A stretch of 16,283 nt of DNA, taken from assembly GCA_029058705.1 (NCBI GenBank), contig JAIDXA010000150.1:1-16283 (forward strand), written 5' to 3'. The notes beneath the pieces are model-generated. The model was given only the letters and a program-made list of their open reading frames with translations. It had not been told where the DNA came from and made no database searches. Shown here in pieces: positions 14,029-16,283 of this stretch. The DNA comes from Paramuribaculum sp. Its GTDB lineage: Bacteria; Bacteroidota; Bacteroidia; Bacteroidales; Muribaculaceae. A program made the position numbers and the translations under genes. Position 1 is the first letter of the stretch; the number at the start of each line of letters is the position of its first letter.

Positions 14029-16068
14029 ATGAAAACGTCAATATTGAGTCATATTTTACCGGTTGTTTTAGCCGGCTTTCCGTTTGGCATTCATGCCGGG
14101 GAGACCCCCGATTCGGTTTCGTCAATAAAGCTCGGGGGCGTGGAAGTTGCATCCCATGGTCCTAAAACGCGAAAACTCCGGGGATCAGTCACAAACACCG
14201 ACGTCATTTCATCGGGAGAGCTACTCCGGGCCGCATGCTGCAATCTCGGAGAAAGCTTCTCGACCAATCCCTCTGTTGATGTCAGCTACAGCGACGCCGC
14301 AACCGGCGCCCGCCAGATCAAGCTTCTCGGGCTTTCCGGATCTTATGTTCAGATGATGACCGAAAACATTCCCAATTTCCGGGGTTCCGCACTCCCCTAC
14401 GGACTCGGTTACATCGCAGGCCCGTGGATTCAGTCAATTCAGGTTTCAAAAGGCGCAAGCTCCGTCAAAAACGGCTATGAGTCGCTGACCGGTCAGATAA
14501 ACATTGAAATGAAGAAACCACAGGCCGACCAACAGTTTGCAGCAAACGCCTATGTCGACTCCAACGCCAAGGTTGAGCTGAATGCCGACGGCAACATAAG
14601 GATCAACAAAAGGCTATCGACCTCACTGCTGCTCCACGGCGAAAACACGTTTGCGTCTCATGATTCAAACGGCGACGGGTTTGTCGACATGCCTGATCTG
14701 CGCCAGATAGCATTGATGAACCGATGGGCCTGGATGGGCAACGATTATATCTTCCAGGCCGCGGTCAAATTTCTCGACGAGTCGCGACACAGCGGACAGG
14801 ACAAACACCACACTGCCCATATCGATCCTGTCAATGGACTTTACACCATTGACATTGACACCCGCCGATGGGAAGCGTTCGCAAAAAACGCCTATATTTT
14901 CGATCATGACAACGATGGGAATATCGCTTTGATTCTTTCCGGTTCACATAATGAATTCAATTCATCCTACGGACACAAGATCTATTACACCGGACAGGCA
15001 AACGCCTACGCTTCACTGCTTTTTGAGCGAAAATGGAGTGACAATCATGCATTTTCATCCGGTCTTAGCTTCAACTACGACAACTTCCATCAACAAATGC
15101 GGCTTACCCAGAACGCGGATCTTCCAAAATCACCTTCAAAAGAGATAGAAGCGGTCAGCGGCGCCTATGCGCAATACACCTTTAATATAGGAACCCGATT
15201 GATGGTCATGGGCGGCCTGCGCTTTGACTACAGCTCCTTGTTCGGGTCGTCCGTTACGCCACGTTTCCACTTCCGGTGGAATCCGGGTGAATGGCTTTCG
15301 ATCCACGGCTCTGCCGGAATCGGACGCCGCACGCCCCACGTCATGGCCGAAAACAACTTCCTTCTTGCTTCCGGCCGCCAGATAATCATCATGCCGGGAA
15401 TCAGCCAGGAAAAAGCCGGCAATTACGGATTCGGCGCGAGCTCGACCATATATGCCGCCGGCAGGCCACTGACAATCAGCGCCGAATACTACTACACATC
15501 GTTCAACAACCAACTGCTTGCTGACCTTGACAGCAACCCCCATGCCGTCACATTCAAAAATCTCGATGGCCGGCAGTCGTTTTCCCATACGTTTCAGGCA
15601 GAAGTGACTTATCCCCTTTTCAAGGATTTCAGCCTGACGGCCGCCTACCGTCTCACAGATGTCAAGGCCGACTATGGACAAGGCCTTGTCGAAAAGCCTT
15701 TGACATCGCGCAACAAAGGACTTCTGACAGCATCATATGCGCCAGACATGGGGAAATGGCAGTTTGACATCACTTGTTCGTTCAACGGCTCCGGAAGAAT
15801 GCCGGCTCCATATTACAAGAACGACGGAGTGCTGTCGTGGAACAGACGCTATCACGCCTACGCCCAGCTCAACGCCCAGATAACCCGCAACTTCCGACAC
15901 TGGTCAGTCTATGTCGGAGGAGAAAACCTTACAGCCTACCGACAGAAGAACCCTATTATCGGGGCAGAAAACCCATGGGACACCGGTTTTGACGCCACAA
16001 TGGTCTATGCGCCACTGCACGGGGCAATTATTTACGCCGGCTTCCGTTATACTTTTACAAAATACTAA
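14029..16068 (+). CDS. TonB-dependent outer-membrane receptor, metal-module type
   Basis: A 679-residue TonB-dependent receptor that should import a scarce ligand using TonB energy. Signal peptide 1-23 (ending GIHA), then directly a TonB-box-like LGGVEVA (35-41) and the plug (about 45-165), with no carboxypeptidase-like N-terminal domain. The plug has RAACCNLGESFSTNPSVDV with adjacent Cys70-Cys71, then QIKLLGLSGSYVQMM and PWIQSIQVSKGASSVKNGYE. The barrel (about 170-679) ends in AGFRYTFTKY and carries a His-rich loop HSGQDKHHTAH near residue 255-265. The start is ATG at 14029; a TTG at 14017 lies in the -7 element and is rejected. A secreted HMA-domain gene follows after 21 bp, which points to a metal or metal-complex ligand, plausibly copper; the ligand itself is inferred. 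Confidence 0.93.
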   Translation: MKTSILSHILPVVLAGFPFGIHAGETPDSVSSIKLGGVEVASHGPKTRKLRGSVTNTDVISSGELLRAACCNLGESFSTNPSVDVSYSDAATGARQIKLLGLSGSYVQMMTENIPNFRGSALPYGLGYIAGPWIQSIQVSKGASSVKNGYESLTGQINIEMKKPQADQQFAANAYVDSNAKVELNADGNIRINKRLSTSLLLHGENTFASHDSNGDGFVDMPDLRQIALMNRWAWMGNDYIFQAAVKFLDESRHSGQDKHHTAHIDPVNGLYTIDIDTRRWEAFAKNAYIFDHDNDGNIALILSGSHNEFNSSYGHKIYYTGQANAYASLLFERKWSDNHAFSSGLSFNYDNFHQQMRLTQNADLPKSPSKEIEAVSGAYAQYTFNIGTRLMVMGGLRFDYSSLFGSSVTPRFHFRWNPGEWLSIHGSAGIGRRTPHVMAENNFLLASGRQIIIMPGISQEKAGNYGFGASSTIYAAGRPLTISAEYYYTSFNNQLLADLDSNPHAVTFKNLDGRQSFSHTFQAEVTYPLFKDFSLTAAYRLTDVKADYGQGLVEKPLTSRNKGLLTASYAPDMGKWQFDITCSFNGSGRMPAPYYKNDGVLSWNRRYHAYAQLNAQITRNFRHWSVYVGGENLTAYRQKNPIIGAENPWDTGFDATMVYAPLHGAIIYAGFRYTFTKY

Positions 16069-16089
16069 CAATCCATAACATATTCCATT

Positions 16090-16283
16090 ATGAAAAAAAT
16101 CATCACTCTGGCATTTGCCATCATCATGTCTGTCTCTGTCATGGCCGCCGGAAAAGCAACAATCAACTTCTCGGTCAATCCGGCCATGAGCTGCCAGAAC
16201 TGCGAAAACAAAATCAAATCAAACCTAAGATTTGAGAAAGGTGTGAAAGAGATCGCGACCTCACTTGCCGACCAGCTTGTAAC
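16090..16283 (+). CDS. Secreted heavy-metal-associated (HMA) domain protein, cut by the right edge
   Basis: Only the first 64 codons are present. They encode a signal peptide (1-19, ending SVMA) and the start of an HMA fold: KATINFSVNPAMSCQNC, with the metal-binding MxCxxC motif (Met33, Cys35, Cys38), followed by the first helix ENKIKSNLRFEKGVKEI. HMA domains of this kind bind Cu(I) or similar soft metals; here the protein would sit in the periplasm, unlike cytoplasmic Atx1-type chaperones. It starts at ATG 21 bp after the TonB receptor stop and is surely cotranscribed. The end lies outside the window, so further domains are unknown. Confidence 0.88.
   Translation, partial: MKKIITLAFAIIMSVSVMAAGKATINFSVNPAMSCQNCENKIKSNLRFEKGVKEIATSLADQLV

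Noticed and set aside
15136..15681. 181-codon minus-strand frame inside the TonB receptor
   Set aside because: Antisense to a clear receptor coding frame, with no family features.
1..16283. CRISPR arrays, insertion sequences, phage or tRNA attachment sites
   Set aside because: No regular repeat-spacer pattern, transposase or integrase frame, or tRNA-like fold was found.

Overview
The window looks like chromosomal DNA from a Bacteroidales bacterium, most likely family Muribaculaceae (family-level placement is inference). The grounds are: Bacteroidetes-type promoter elements (TAnnTTTG, twice with TTTG 20 bp upstream); an IspG with the long insert typical of Bacteroidetes; a DUF6242 lipoprotein; and the gene order DUF6089/PorG-like – uppS – bamA – skp – skp known from Porphyromonas and Bacteroides. 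No mobile element, CRISPR array, tRNA or rRNA was seen. Most of the window is conserved housekeeping and envelope DNA; the least ordinary part is the right edge.

Layout. Positions 1-350 are non-coding, with a leftward promoter at the edge and a clear terminator at 285-328. From 7417 down to 351, leftward: DUF6242 lipoprotein, PorG-like beta-barrel (GTG start), uppS, bamA and two Skp/OmpH paralogs. The second Skp gene has its own promoter. From 10966 down to 7709, leftward: purE, ispG and ribD, with gaps of 13 bp or an overlap, so probably one operon. From 13686 down to 11169, leftward: two tandem OmpA-family paralogs separated by a perfect hairpin, with a terminator-like hairpin after the second. 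From 14029 rightward: a TonB-dependent receptor followed by a secreted heavy-metal-associated (HMA) domain protein cut by the window edge.

How they fit together. The left half builds the outer membrane: Skp chaperones carry beta-barrels to BamA, and UppS makes the undecaprenyl carrier for peptidoglycan and O-antigen. IspG, 3.6 kb away, feeds the isoprenoid precursors that UppS consumes. The OmpA paralogs probably link outer membrane and peptidoglycan. The rightmost pair looks like a metal (perhaps copper) uptake or sensing module, with its own intergenic region holding a perfect dyad, a G/C-run tract and a promoter element almost on top of the start codon.
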